64,000 bases of DNA. It comes from Solibacillus sp. FSL R5-0449 (GTDB taxonomy: Bacteria > Bacillota > Bacilli > Bacillales_A > Planococcaceae). Under the pieces are notes generated by a model. The model was not told where the DNA came from, did no database searches, and saw only the letters and a program-made list of their open reading frames with translations. Where the stretch lies: contig NZ_CP150239.1 in NCBI RefSeq assembly GCF_037975215.1, forward strand, positions 1,278,001 to 1,342,000, read 5' to 3'. Made by a program: the position numbers and the translations under genes. How positions within the stretch are numbered: position 1 is the first letter of the stretch; each line of letters starts with the position of its first letter. This document shows, in pieces, positions 7,779-16,092 of this stretch.

Positions 7779-7954
7779 TATATTAGAACATTTGAGGGGA
7801 TATTAGAATATTTGCGTCGGATATTTGAAGAACTGGGAATGATATTAGAACAAGTTGGACTTTTATTAGAACAGTTGGCGGTTATATTAGAAAATCGCGA
7901 TTTTATTCGAACAAATTAAATTTTATTAGAAGATATGTAAAATATATTAGAACT
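7779..7954 (+). repeat. 21-bp-phased TATTNGAA array 1 (nine units)
   Basis: Cores begin at 7781, 7801, 7822, 7843, 7864, 7885, 7904, 7924 and 7945, giving steps of 20, 21, 21, 21, 21, 19, 20 and 21. The core is TATTAGAA with variants TATTTGAA (unit 3) and TATTCGAA (unit 7), usually followed by C or G then A. The remaining 11 or so bases of each unit vary. Lies 30 bases after a terminator and before the dinG promoter. Same element family as the arrays near 29.9, 37.7 and 51.2 kb. The rest of the gap (7955-8035) shows nothing else recognisable. Confidence 0.9.
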
Positions 7955-8035
7955 TCTAGAACGTTCATATACCGGCAAGGACTCAATATTTACGGTAGCA
8001 GCATTCCAGCGTGACATTGGAACAGCGCTATCCAA

Positions 8036-8064
8036 TTACATGACCGCATTACCTCCAGTATGAT
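8036..8064 (+). promoter_or_regulatory. Candidate sigma-A promoter of dinG
   Basis: TTACAT (8036-8041), 17-base spacer, TATGAT (8059-8064). Transcription would start near 8071, which excludes the upstream ATG at 8068 as the dinG start. Confidence 0.6.
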
Positions 8065-8103
8065 AAAATGCCGTTATATTACTTGAACAGTGAGTTGAAG
8101 AAA

Positions 8104-10890
8104 ATGAAGGAAAGTCAAAAATATGCAATAGTCGATATTGAAACAACAGGCCATTCTCCTGCAAGCGGCGACCGCATGATTCAAATCGCCATTGTCATTA
8201 TGCAAGGCTGGGAAATCGTTAAAAAATATTCTACATTTATTAATCCGGGAAAACCGATTCCGTTATTTATACAGGATTTAACGAATATTACAGACGAAGA
8301 TGTAAAAGATGCGCTGCCTTTTGAAGCGTATGCGGATTATATTTATGAGTTGCTGGAAGGGGCCGTATTCGTAGCCCATAATACAGATTTTGACTTGAAC
8401 TTTTTACAGGCGGAGTTTAACCGTGCCGGTATATCGAAATGGCACGGGAAGAAAATCGACACAGTTGAACTGACAAAAATTTTATTCCCGATGTCGCTAA
8501 GTTACAAATTAGCGGATTTGGCGAATGAGTTTCATATCGAGCTGGAGAGTGCACACCGCGCGGATGATGATGCGCTCGCGACAGCGTATTTGTTGAAACA
8601 TTGCTGGGAAGAGCTGTTAACATTGCCGCTCATTACTTTGGAGCAATTGCATAAACGTTCTTTCCGTTTGAGAACAGACCTGTCCCAGCTGTTTTTTGAT
8701 GCACTTGTCATAAAACGCAGTAAAGCATTAACGGATGAGGGGCATGTTTTTTACCGTAAAATTGCCATCCGCAAAATGGCTCCAACACCAAAAAGTGATG
8801 GGGAACAACTTGTTTACCCGCAAACGACTGAAGAAAAAATGGCCTTATTATTGAAAGGGATTCCTAATTTTGAAGAGCGCCCGCAGCAGTTTCGAATGAT
8901 GGACAGTATATGGCATGCATTCAATGAAAATGCGGAACATGTCATTGAAGCATCAACAGGAATCGGTAAAACGATGGGTTATTTAGTGCCATCGATTTAT
9001 TATGCTAAGAAAACGAATAAGAAAATCGGAATCAGCACATATACTTCCCATTTGCTGGATCAGCTTATGCAAAATGACATTCCATTATTGGAACAGGCGC
9101 TTGGCCAGCCCGTTAAAATGGCTTTATTAAAAGGAATGAACCATTATATCGACATTGAAAAATTCGAAAAAGAGCTAAAGACACAGGATGTTTCCTATGA
9201 TCAGACATTTACCGTTCTGCAAACGCTTATCTGGCTTGCGAAAACGGAGACGGGTGATTTAAGCGAGCTGAATGTTTCAGGCGGTGGCCAGCTGCTTATC
9301 GATAAAATTCGAAAGACTGCTTTGCCGAAAACAACAATGCCGCTTTACGATTTCTATTCACGGGCAATTCAAAACAGTCGCCAGGCAGATATAATCGTGA
9401 CAAACCATGCGATGCTGCTAAGTGATCTCGTACGCAATGAACAGATTTTTAATTCATTAGGCGGCTGGGTAATCGATGAGGCCCATCAGTTTATTCAGGC
9501 TGCAATCAATCAGCACGAAAAAATATTCTCCTATATGAATTGGAAATATTTATTTGGACAAATTGGTATACAGGAAGATGAACAGCTATTTTATAAGATC
9601 CGTCGCGTAGCGATTAAAAAACATCTGTTGAATTATCAAACACTTGATCAGCTGGAAAAACGCTATATTCAAATGGTCAACGCGTTTGATACGGCAATGG
9701 CGGCATTGCTTCGAGGGGTGAAAGAAGCGCAACATCATCAGACGAAGCAACTTCAGAAAATCGAAGTTTTCATTTCGGAATTGCAGTTGGGCCGTGAAAT
9801 TTTAATGAAAGTTTCGCTTACTGTACAGCAATGGGTGGATGAGGCGACCGAGCTAATCCGGAAGTTCACATCAAGTGTGGAAGAGCTTGCGCCGGAGCAT
9901 GAATATTTAATTGAGCAATGGCAGTATATCGTCAATGAGTTTACGATAAAACTGTCAGAGTGGGATGATGTTTTTCTAAGTCAAGATCCTGACTATTCAT
10001 GCTGGCTGGAATTGGATCAGCGAAGTGTACCGGGAAGTATCCAGCTCTATAAAAAACCGATAGAAGTAACATCAACAATCCGGAAGCTTTTTGATCCGAT
10101 CCGTGAAAAGAGCGGCATTGTGTGGACATCCGGAACATTGACAGTACCAAGTAATGAGCGGTTTATAACAAACCAGCTTGGCATCAATCCGTCAATTCCG
10201 ATTGAAAAGCTGCATGCGGACCCAAGTTATTACGACGGGGCAGAAGTGTATATTGTCAATGACATGCCGGACATTCAGGCTGTATCACAATCCGAGTATA
10301 TCGAAGAGGTCGCACATGCCGTTACAAATACTGTGCGCATGACGAATGGACGATGCTTTGTTTTGTTCACGTCACAGGATATGCTCCGGAAAACGGTCAA
10401 TCTTATTCAGGAAAGTGAATTGCTAAGCGACTATATGATTTTTGCGCAAGGTGTGACATCCGGAAGCCGTATGCGGTTATTAAAGTCTTTCCAGAAGTTT
10501 AATCATTCCGTATTATTCGGAACGAACAGCTTCTGGGAAGGGGTCGATGTACCGGGAGACGGTCTGTCTGCTGTCATCGTTGTGCGGCTGCCGTTTTCTT
10601 CACCGGAAGAACCGGCCTTTAAAGCGCGGGCCAATTATATAACACAGCAGGGACGCAATTCCTTTACAGAGCTTGCGCTGCCGGATGCCATTATCCGGTT
10701 CAAGCAAGGATTCGGGCGATTGATCCGTTCGAGCCATGATAAAGGGGTATTTATCGTTTTGGATCGCCGGATTGAAACGAAATCATACGGACAGCAGTTT
10801 ATCGAGTCATTACCGCCAATTTCTATACAAAAACTGCCTCTACACAGTATGGTGCAAAGCTTAGGAAATTGGTATAATGAAAAACGATGA
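8104..10890 (+). CDS. dinG: DinG-family helicase/exonuclease
   Basis: 928 residues from ATG 8104, close to the 931 of B. subtilis DinG. The N-terminus is a DnaQ-type 3'-5' exonuclease (YAIVDIETTGHSP, HNTDFDLNFL, HRADDDALAT, about residues 1-190). The helicase part has Walker A ASTGIGKTMGYL, a DEAH box IDEAHQF, and C-terminal motifs SFWEGVDVPG and QGFGRLIRS. No iron-sulfur cysteine cluster is visible between motifs I and II, as in other Firmicute DinG proteins. It probably acts in DNA repair on branched or single-stranded substrates. ATG 8068 is rejected because it precedes the inferred transcription start. It is the first gene of the dinG-tseB-aspB-asnS group. Confidence 0.93.
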   Translation: MKESQKYAIVDIETTGHSPASGDRMIQIAIVIMQGWEIVKKYSTFINPGKPIPLFIQDLTNITDEDVKDALPFEAYADYIYELLEGAVFVAHNTDFDLNFLQAEFNRAGISKWHGKKIDTVELTKILFPMSLSYKLADLANEFHIELESAHRADDDALATAYLLKHCWEELLTLPLITLEQLHKRSFRLRTDLSQLFFDALVIKRSKALTDEGHVFYRKIAIRKMAPTPKSDGEQLVYPQTTEEKMALLLKGIPNFEERPQQFRMMDSIWHAFNENAEHVIEASTGIGKTMGYLVPSIYYAKKTNKKIGISTYTSHLLDQLMQNDIPLLEQALGQPVKMALLKGMNHYIDIEKFEKELKTQDVSYDQTFTVLQTLIWLAKTETGDLSELNVSGGGQLLIDKIRKTALPKTTMPLYDFYSRAIQNSRQADIIVTNHAMLLSDLVRNEQIFNSLGGWVIDEAHQFIQAAINQHEKIFSYMNWKYLFGQIGIQEDEQLFYKIRRVAIKKHLLNYQTLDQLEKRYIQMVNAFDTAMAALLRGVKEAQHHQTKQLQKIEVFISELQLGREILMKVSLTVQQWVDEATELIRKFTSSVEELAPEHEYLIEQWQYIVNEFTIKLSEWDDVFLSQDPDYSCWLELDQRSVPGSIQLYKKPIEVTSTIRKLFDPIREKSGIVWTSGTLTVPSNERFITNQLGINPSIPIEKLHADPSYYDGAEVYIVNDMPDIQAVSQSEYIEEVAHAVTNTVRMTNGRCFVLFTSQDMLRKTVNLIQESELLSDYMIFAQGVTSGSRMRLLKSFQKFNHSVLFGTNSFWEGVDVPGDGLSAVIVVRLPFSSPEEPAFKARANYITQQGRNSFTELALPDAIIRFKQGFGRLIRSSHDKGVFIVLDRRIETKSYGQQFIESLPPISIQKLPLHSMVQSLGNWYNEKR

Positions 10891-10970
10891 GGAAGGAAAG
10901 CAGGTTGACAAAAATGAAACAAAACTTTAAACAACAAACAAATACATCGGATTGTAAGGTGCAGTTATGA
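10887..10970 (+). CDS. Possible 27-residue coupling ORF between dinG and tseB
   Basis: An ORF begins in an ATGA overlap with the dinG stop (10887-10890) and ends in an ATGA overlap with the tseB start (10967-10970), so it links both genes by 4-base overlaps. The product is basic (starting MRKESRLTKMKQ) with no recognisable domain. B. subtilis has the small gene ypmA at the same place, but I cannot show homology. A shorter start at 10914 is possible. It may simply maintain translational coupling. Confidence 0.4.
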   Translation: MRKESRLTKMKQNFKQQTNTSDCKVQL

Positions 10971-11449
10971 AAAACTGGATTATCTTTTCGGTTGTCTTTA
11001 TTTTATCTTTGTCGCTTGTTATTTCAGTGTTTGTATTTTGGAAGGCCAATGCACCGTTTAGTGAAATAGAACAAAAGGCGGAAAGTTTTGCGCTGGAAAC
11101 GAAAGCACTTGCTGTTGTTGATGATTCCTATGTTTACAATGGGAATAAGCCATATGTCACTGTTTTCGGAGTGGATGAGTATGGGAAGGAAAAGGCAGTC
11201 TTCGTCCCGATGAGTTTAGATGAGAATTCAATGCAGGAAGTATTTTTAGCAGATGGCATCACCGAAGATCAGGCGTTGTCTGTTTTTCAGGAAGATACTG
11301 CTGCGAAAGAGATTCTTCATATGAAGTTAGGATTCGAGGAGCCGGGTCCAGTATGGGAAATTACCTATAAAAGTGAATCCGGCAGCTTGAATTATGTCTA
11401 TCTTCTATTTGAAGACGGGCAATGGTGGAAACGCATATTGAATTTGTAG
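10967..11449 (+). CDS. tseB: Cell-wall elongation regulator TseB-like (YpmB, DUF5590)
   Basis: 160 residues: a short cytoplasmic end, one transmembrane helix (about 4-25, WIIFSVVFILSLSLVISVFV) and an extracytoplasmic domain. The C-terminal PepSY-like fold ends in VYLLFEDGQWWKRILN. In B. subtilis this protein sits between dinG/ypmA and aspB and modulates the elongasome PBP2A. The assignment is by length, topology and strict synteny. Start overlaps the preceding small ORF; the Shine-Dalgarno site GTAAGGTG is 8 bases away. Confidence 0.85.
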   Translation: MKNWIIFSVVFILSLSLVISVFVFWKANAPFSEIEQKAESFALETKALAVVDDSYVYNGNKPYVTVFGVDEYGKEKAVFVPMSLDENSMQEVFLADGITEDQALSVFQEDTAAKEILHMKLGFEEPGPVWEITYKSESGSLNYVYLLFEDGQWWKRILNL

Positions 11450-11462
11450 AGGAGAGAGCAAC

Positions 11463-12656
11463 ATGAAACAATTGTTGGCAAATCGTGTAAAGACTTTAAC
11501 ACCATCTTCAACTTTGGCAATCACAGCTAAAGCGAAAGAGTTAAAGGAGCAAGGTATTGATGTTATTGGTTTAGGTGCGGGGGAGCCGGACTTTAATACG
11601 CCGGAAAATATTTTAAATGCAGCAAAACAATCGATGGATGCTGGTCTGACAAAATATACACCTGCTGGAGGGTTACCTGCTTTAAAGAAAGCGATCATTG
11701 ATAAATTGGCTCGTGACAATAATCTTACATACAAAGCAAATGAGATAATCGTTGGTGTCGGAGCAAAGCACGTTCTGTATACATTGTTCCAAGTTATTTT
11801 AAATGAGGGCGATGAAGTAATTATCCCAATTCCATACTGGGTATCTTATCCTGAGCAAGTGAAGCTTGCTGGCGGTGTTCCTGTATATGTGGAAGGAACA
11901 CAGGAACAGAACTTTAAAATTACAGCGCAGCAACTACGTGATGCCGTTACTGAGAAAACAAAAGCGGTAATTATCAACTCGCCGTCGAATCCTTCTGGTA
12001 TGATTTATTCGAAGGAAGAATTGGCTGAGCTTGCACAAGTTGCAGAAGAAAAGGATATTTTAATCGTTTCAGATGAAATTTATGAAAAGCTTGTTTACAA
12101 TGGTATAGAGCATTATTCAATTGCGGAAGTTTCAGACGCAGTGAAAGCACGTACAATTGTTGTAAACGGTGTTGCAAAATCTCACTCTATGACAGGTTGG
12201 CGCATTGGCTATGCAGCTGGTGACGCGACAATCATTAAAGCGATGACGGATTTAGCATCTCACTCTACTTCAAATGCAACAACAACAGCGCAATATGCAA
12301 CGATCGAAGCATATAACGGCTCGCAGGATGCAGTAGAAAAGATGAGACAAGCGTTTGAATCACGTTTAGAAGCTATCTTCCCGAAACTTGCAGCAATTCC
12401 AGGTGTGAAAGTATTAAAGCCACAAGGTGCTTTCTACTTATTACCGGATGTTTCGGAAACAGCGGAGAAAACAGGCTACACTTCAGTGGATGATTTTGTA
12501 TCGGCACTATTAACAGAAGCAAATGTTGCGGTCATTCCAGGTTCAGGATTTGGTGCACCAGCGACAATACGTTTATCGTATGCGACATCTTTAGAATTAT
12601 TAGAAGAAGCAGTTCGCCGAATCGATGCCTTTGTTAAATCAAAATGGCAAGATTAA
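11463..12656 (+). CDS. aspB: Class I aspartate aminotransferase AspB
   Basis: 397 residues, PLP-dependent fold type I. The PLP lysine lies in VAKSHSMTGWRIGYA (about residue 238). Other family marks are LGAGEPDFNTP at the N-terminus, INSPSNPSGMIY, VSDEIYEKLVY and the substrate-binding arginine in ATIRLSYA. It interconverts aspartate/2-oxoglutarate and oxaloacetate/glutamate. It lies 13 bases after tseB with GAGGAGAG upstream and is followed by asnS, the usual Bacillus order. Confidence 0.95.
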   Translation: MKQLLANRVKTLTPSSTLAITAKAKELKEQGIDVIGLGAGEPDFNTPENILNAAKQSMDAGLTKYTPAGGLPALKKAIIDKLARDNNLTYKANEIIVGVGAKHVLYTLFQVILNEGDEVIIPIPYWVSYPEQVKLAGGVPVYVEGTQEQNFKITAQQLRDAVTEKTKAVIINSPSNPSGMIYSKEELAELAQVAEEKDILIVSDEIYEKLVYNGIEHYSIAEVSDAVKARTIVVNGVAKSHSMTGWRIGYAAGDATIIKAMTDLASHSTSNATTTAQYATIEAYNGSQDAVEKMRQAFESRLEAIFPKLAAIPGVKVLKPQGAFYLLPDVSETAEKTGYTSVDDFVSALLTEANVAVIPGSGFGAPATIRLSYATSLELLEEAVRRIDAFVKSKWQD

Positions 12657-12694
12657 GCGTCCTTGCAACATAAGCTTTGGAGGACTTGGACTTT

Positions 12695-13990
12695 ATGAAA
12701 AAAATTATGATTAAAGATATGCCAAATCATATTGGCGAAACAGTAAAAATTGGTACGTGGTTGGCTAACAAACGTTCTAGCGGTAAATTAGCTTTCCTTC
12801 AATTACGTGATGGCTCAGGCTTCGCACAAGGCGTAGTTGTAAAAGCAGAAGTAGGCGAAGAACTTTTCGCAGTAGCTAAAGGCATGACACAGGAAACTTC
12901 AATGTATGTTATTGGTGAAGTGAAAGCGGACGAGCGTTCTTCTTTCGGAGCTGAATTAAATGTTACTGGTATCGAAGTAATCAGTCCTGCGAAAGATTAT
13001 CCAATTACACCAAAAGAGCATGGTACAGAATTTTTAATGGACAACCGTCACTTATGGTTACGTTCTCGTAAACAACATGCAATCATGAAAGTACGTAACG
13101 AAATCATTCGTGCAACATATGAATTCTTCAATGAGAATGGCTTTACAAAAATGGATCCGCCAATCTTAACAGGTTCTTCACCTGAAGGTACGTCAGAGCT
13201 GTTCCACACAAAATATTTCGATGAAGATGCATTCCTGTCTCAATCAGGTCAGCTTTACATGGAAGCTGCTGCAATGGCATTAGGAAAAGTATTCTCGTTC
13301 GGTCCTACATTCCGAGCAGAAAAATCTAAAACACGTCGTCACTTAATCGAATTCTGGATGATCGAGCCTGAAATGGCATTCGTTGAGCATGATGAGAGCT
13401 TGGAAGTACAAGAGCAATACGTATCACATATCGTACAATCTGTTCTGAAAAACTGTAAGCTTGATCTAGAGCGTCTAGGCCGAGATACTTCAAAACTTGA
13501 AAACGTGAAAGCACCATTCCCGCGTATTTCTTACGATGAAGCAATCGAGTTTTTACATGAGCAAGGCTTTGATGATATTCAATGGGGCGATGACTTCGGT
13601 GCGCCACACGAAACAGCAATTGCCAACCATTTCGACAAACCAGTATTTATCACATGCTACCCGATCGGTATTAAACCGTTCTACATGCAGCCACACCCAG
13701 AGCGCGATGATGTCGTTTTATGTGCAGACTTAATCGCTCCTGAAGGATATGGTGAGATTATCGGTGGTTCTGAACGTATTTATGATTATGAGCTAATGAA
13801 ATCACGTTTAGAACAACATAACTTATCAATGGATGCATATGCATGGTATTTAGATCTTTGTAAACAAGGTGCAGTACCTCACTCAGGCTTCGGCTTAGGG
13901 TTAGAGCGTACAGTTGCATGGATTTCCGGAACAGAACATATCCGTGAGTCCATCCCATTCCCACGTTTATTAAACCGTTTATATCCATAA
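12695..13990 (+). CDS. asnS: Asparaginyl-tRNA synthetase AsnS
   Basis: 431 residues, matching the about 430 of Bacillus AsnS. It charges tRNA-Asn with asparagine. An N-terminal OB-fold anticodon-binding domain (about 10-105) is followed by the class IIb catalytic core: motif 2 [15 protein letters not shown] and motif 3 [15 protein letters not shown] near the C-terminus. ATG 12695 is preceded by GGAGG at 12679-12683. A TTG at 12677 overlaps the Shine-Dalgarno site and is not the start. Confidence 0.97.
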   Translation: MKKIMIKDMPNHIGETVKIGTWLANKRSSGKLAFLQLRDGSGFAQGVVVKAEVGEELFAVAKGMTQETSMYVIGEVKADERSSFGAELNVTGIEVISPAKDYPITPKEHGTEFLMDNRHLWLRSRKQHAIMKVRNEIIRATYEFFNENGFTKMDPPILTGSSPEGTSELFHTKYFDEDAFLSQSGQLYMEAAAMALGKVFSFGPTFRAEKSKTRRHLIEFWMIEPEMAFVEHDESLEVQEQYVSHIVQSVLKNCKLDLERLGRDTSKLENVKAPFPRISYDEAIEFLHEQGFDDIQWGDDFGAPHETAIANHFDKPVFITCYPIGIKPFYMQPHPERDDVVLCADLIAPEGYGEIIGGSERIYDYELMKSRLEQHNLSMDAYAWYLDLCKQGAVPHSGFGLGLERTVAWISGTEHIRESIPFPRLLNRLYP

Positions 13991-14007
13991 TTAATGGTCA
14001 TCCATCA

Positions 14008-14174
14008 AACGTTGATTGGAATGAAGGGGAAGCGACTCCGAGGGGCCAAGCACGTTGCCTGAGACTAGGAACAAAAGCTAAAAACGCCACGTCCTATGGC
14101 AACGCTTTTGTAACCAACATCGTGTTGGCCTCGTGCCCCTGGAAAGCGTCCGACCCGGAATGGAAATCAACGTT
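14008..14174. repeat. 167-bp imperfect inverted-repeat element
   Basis: Ends AACGTTGATT (14008-14017) and AATCAACGTT (14165-14174) are perfect inverted copies. The arms continue imperfectly inward: GGAATGAAGGGGAAGCG against CGTCCGACCCGGAATGG, and GAGGGGCCAAGCACG against CGTGTTGGCCTCGTGCCCC. The inside is GC-richer than the surroundings and contains AAAAGC.../...GCTTTTG. It has no ORF. It looks like the dispersed palindromic intergenic elements common in Bacillaceae, possibly a MITE or REP-like sequence. Only one copy is present in this window. Confidence 0.7.
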
Positions 14175-14209
14175 ATACTTTGGTGAAGAACTTAATCTAT
14201 ACAACGAGA

Positions 14210-14239
14210 AAACGTCCGGAATTTTGCCGGGCGTTTTGT
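14210..14239 (+). terminator. Terminator between asnS and dnaD
   Basis: AAACGTCCGG (14210-14219) pairs, with one G-U, with CCGGGCGTTT (14227-14236), followed by TGT. It sits about 30 bases before dnaD, so it may also attenuate dnaD. Confidence 0.6.
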
Positions 14240-14269
14240 CGTTACGAGCGCACAAAGGGGGATTCAACG

Positions 14270-15001
14270 ATGTCTAAAAATTTTAATCGAATCCGCGTTT
14301 GGACGGAGCAATTACAAATTACTATTCCACAATTATTCTTTAAACATTATAGCGAATTGAACATACAAGATGACGAAGCATTGATTATTCTACATTTATT
14401 AACGTTCGAACAGGAAGGAATCGACTTTCCGACACCAAATGATTTAATGCAGCGGACAAATTTCCAATTGACCGCTATTTCTCAAATCATACAACGCCTG
14501 ATGCAAAAAGGGTTTGTCGAAATATCTCAAAGCACTGATGATTCCGGGCGTCTTGCCGAGAAATATTCAATTTATCCGCTATGGGAAAGACTGCTCGATC
14601 TGCTGCAATCAAAAGCACAACAGCAGGTTTCAACTGCCAACAAATTGGACGAGGCGAAAATTTTCCAGCTATTTGAACAAGAGCTGGGACGCCTGCTATC
14701 CCCAATGGAAATTGAAACAATCGGCATGTGGATGGACTTGGATCAACATAGTCCTGAAATTATAAAAGCCGCCTTAAAAGAAGCAGTACTTGCTGATAAA
14801 GTAAACTTACGCTACATCGATCGAATTTTAATCGAGTGGAAGAAGCGCAACATAAAAACAATTGCACAAATTGAAAAACATAGTGAGCAATACCGTAAAA
14901 ATACAATGACCGCTGCACCGGTTCAACCGGTACATCAGCAAAAAGCAGTCCAGAAAACGGAAAAAGTTTCTTTCTATAATTGGTTAGAGGAGCGAGAATA
15001 G
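14270..15001 (+). CDS. dnaD: Replication initiation protein DnaD
   Basis: 243 residues. The N-terminal winged-helix DDBH1 domain (about 1-110) and C-terminal DnaB/DnaD domain DDBH2 (about 125-205) end in WLEERE. DnaD binds DnaA and DNA at oriC and in PriA-dependent restart, helping load the helicase with DnaB and DnaI. ATG 14270 follows AGGGGGATT; the earlier in-frame ATG at 14180 lies upstream of a terminator. Gene order asnS-dnaD-nth is as in B. subtilis. An 18-base gap leads to nth. Confidence 0.93.
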   Translation: MSKNFNRIRVWTEQLQITIPQLFFKHYSELNIQDDEALIILHLLTFEQEGIDFPTPNDLMQRTNFQLTAISQIIQRLMQKGFVEISQSTDDSGRLAEKYSIYPLWERLLDLLQSKAQQQVSTANKLDEAKIFQLFEQELGRLLSPMEIETIGMWMDLDQHSPEIIKAALKEAVLADKVNLRYIDRILIEWKKRNIKTIAQIEKHSEQYRKNTMTAAPVQPVHQQKAVQKTEKVSFYNWLEERE

Positions 15002-15019
15002 GAGGACACCAAAACTTTT

Positions 15020-15679
15020 ATGTTAACAAAAGCAAAATGGAATCACTTTTTAGATGAGATGGATCGGATGTTTCCGGATGCACATTGTGAATTAGTGCAT
15101 GACAATCCGTTTGAGTTGACGATTGCGACATTATTATCTGCGCAATGTACGGATGTCCTCGTCAATAAAGTGACGAAAGAATTATTTCAAAAATATAAAA
15201 CACCTCAGGATTATTTAAATGTATCACTTGAGGAACTGCAAAATGATATTCGTTCAATTGGCCTTTACCGAAACAAAGCGAAAAATATTCAATTATTATG
15301 TGCCCGTCTTATAAATGAATATGGCGGGGAGGTTCCGGCATCGCGTGAAGAGCTTGTAACATTGCCAGGTGTCGGCCGTAAAACAGCCAATGTTGTCTTG
15401 TCGGTTGCCTTTGATGTTCCTGCGATGGCTGTCGATACGCATGTAGAGCGTGTCTCGAAACGATTAGGACTTTGTCGGTGGAAAGACAGTGTGCTGGAAG
15501 TAGAAGAAACGATCATGAAAAAGACGCCGATAGAACGATGGAGCCGGGCCCATCATCAAATTATTTTCTTCGGTCGTTATCATTGTAAAGCTCAAAATCC
15601 CGGCTGCGGGTCATGTCCGTTATTGGATGACTGTCGGGAAGGGCAAAAACGTTTGAAAAAAGGTTTGGTAAAAATATGA
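15020..15679 (+). CDS. nth: Endonuclease III (Nth)
   Basis: 219 residues. A bifunctional glycosylase/AP lyase that removes oxidised pyrimidines. The helix-hairpin-helix LPGVGRKTANVVL (about 113-125) holds the catalytic lysine, VDTHVERVSKRLGL holds the catalytic aspartate, and the C-terminal iron-sulfur cluster has the spacing C-x6-C-x2-C-x5-C (CKAQNPGCGSCPLLDDC). GGAGGA lies in front of the start. It overlaps ypoC by four bases (ATGA). Confidence 0.96.
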   Translation: MLTKAKWNHFLDEMDRMFPDAHCELVHDNPFELTIATLLSAQCTDVLVNKVTKELFQKYKTPQDYLNVSLEELQNDIRSIGLYRNKAKNIQLLCARLINEYGGEVPASREELVTLPGVGRKTANVVLSVAFDVPAMAVDTHVERVSKRLGLCRWKDSVLEVEETIMKKTPIERWSRAHHQIIFFGRYHCKAQNPGCGSCPLLDDCREGQKRLKKGLVKI

Positions 15680-16026
15680 TGATTTCAGTTCAACAAGAGG
15701 CAATTTCAAAAGAAGTGGTGGACGCTTGGTACGGTGAATGGGAAGTTTTGCGTGAAACGATTCATGCAGCCCATGAACGACGTGACGGATCAGCCCAGCA
15801 ATTCATGGTAGAAGGAATCGAACATTTTGAGCAGTTTATTGTGAGTGGTTCTATGACTGAGACACCGTTTTCTGTGCAAAGTGAGTACGAGCTCATGCCA
15901 ATTAACGGAATGGAGCGTCTGCAGTTTATAAAAGCACGTCCCGGACAATATGCATGCTATCGTCAATTGGACGAACTTTATAAAGAAACGAAAAAGCGCT
16001 GTGCACGACTGAGAATAAAAAAGTAA
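15676..16026 (+). CDS. ypoC: YpoC-like protein
   Basis: 116 residues of unknown function, translationally coupled to nth through an ATGA overlap. No signal peptide or membrane segment; tryptophan/tyrosine-rich N-terminal helix (VVDAWYGEWEVLRETIHAAHERR) and a basic tail (KKRCARLRIKK). Named by position: B. subtilis has ypoC in the same slot between nth and the convergent ponA. Sequence identity could not be checked. Confidence 0.75.
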   Translation: MMISVQQEAISKEVVDAWYGEWEVLRETIHAAHERRDGSAQQFMVEGIEHFEQFIVSGSMTETPFSVQSEYELMPINGMERLQFIKARPGQYACYRQLDELYKETKKRCARLRIKK

Positions 16027-16044
16027 ATACGGCTTTTCATAAAG

Positions 16045-16089
16045 AAAAAACATCAATTTTTCCCTCTAAGAGAAAAATTGATGTTTTTT
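16045..16089. terminator. Bidirectional terminator between ypoC and ponA
   Basis: AAAAAACATCAATTTTT (from 16045) pairs with AAAAATTGATGTTTTTT (to 16089), with T-runs in both directions, serving the convergent genes. Confidence 0.92.
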
Positions 16090-16092
16090 AGT

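Noticed and set aside
7779-7954. CRISPR-like array
   Set aside because: The conserved core is only 8-9 bp with 11-13 variable bases; there are no long repeats, no 30-bp spacers and no cas genes.
8068-8103. Upstream ATG for dinG
   Set aside because: It lies 4 bases after the probable -10, before the transcription start, and has no ribosome site.
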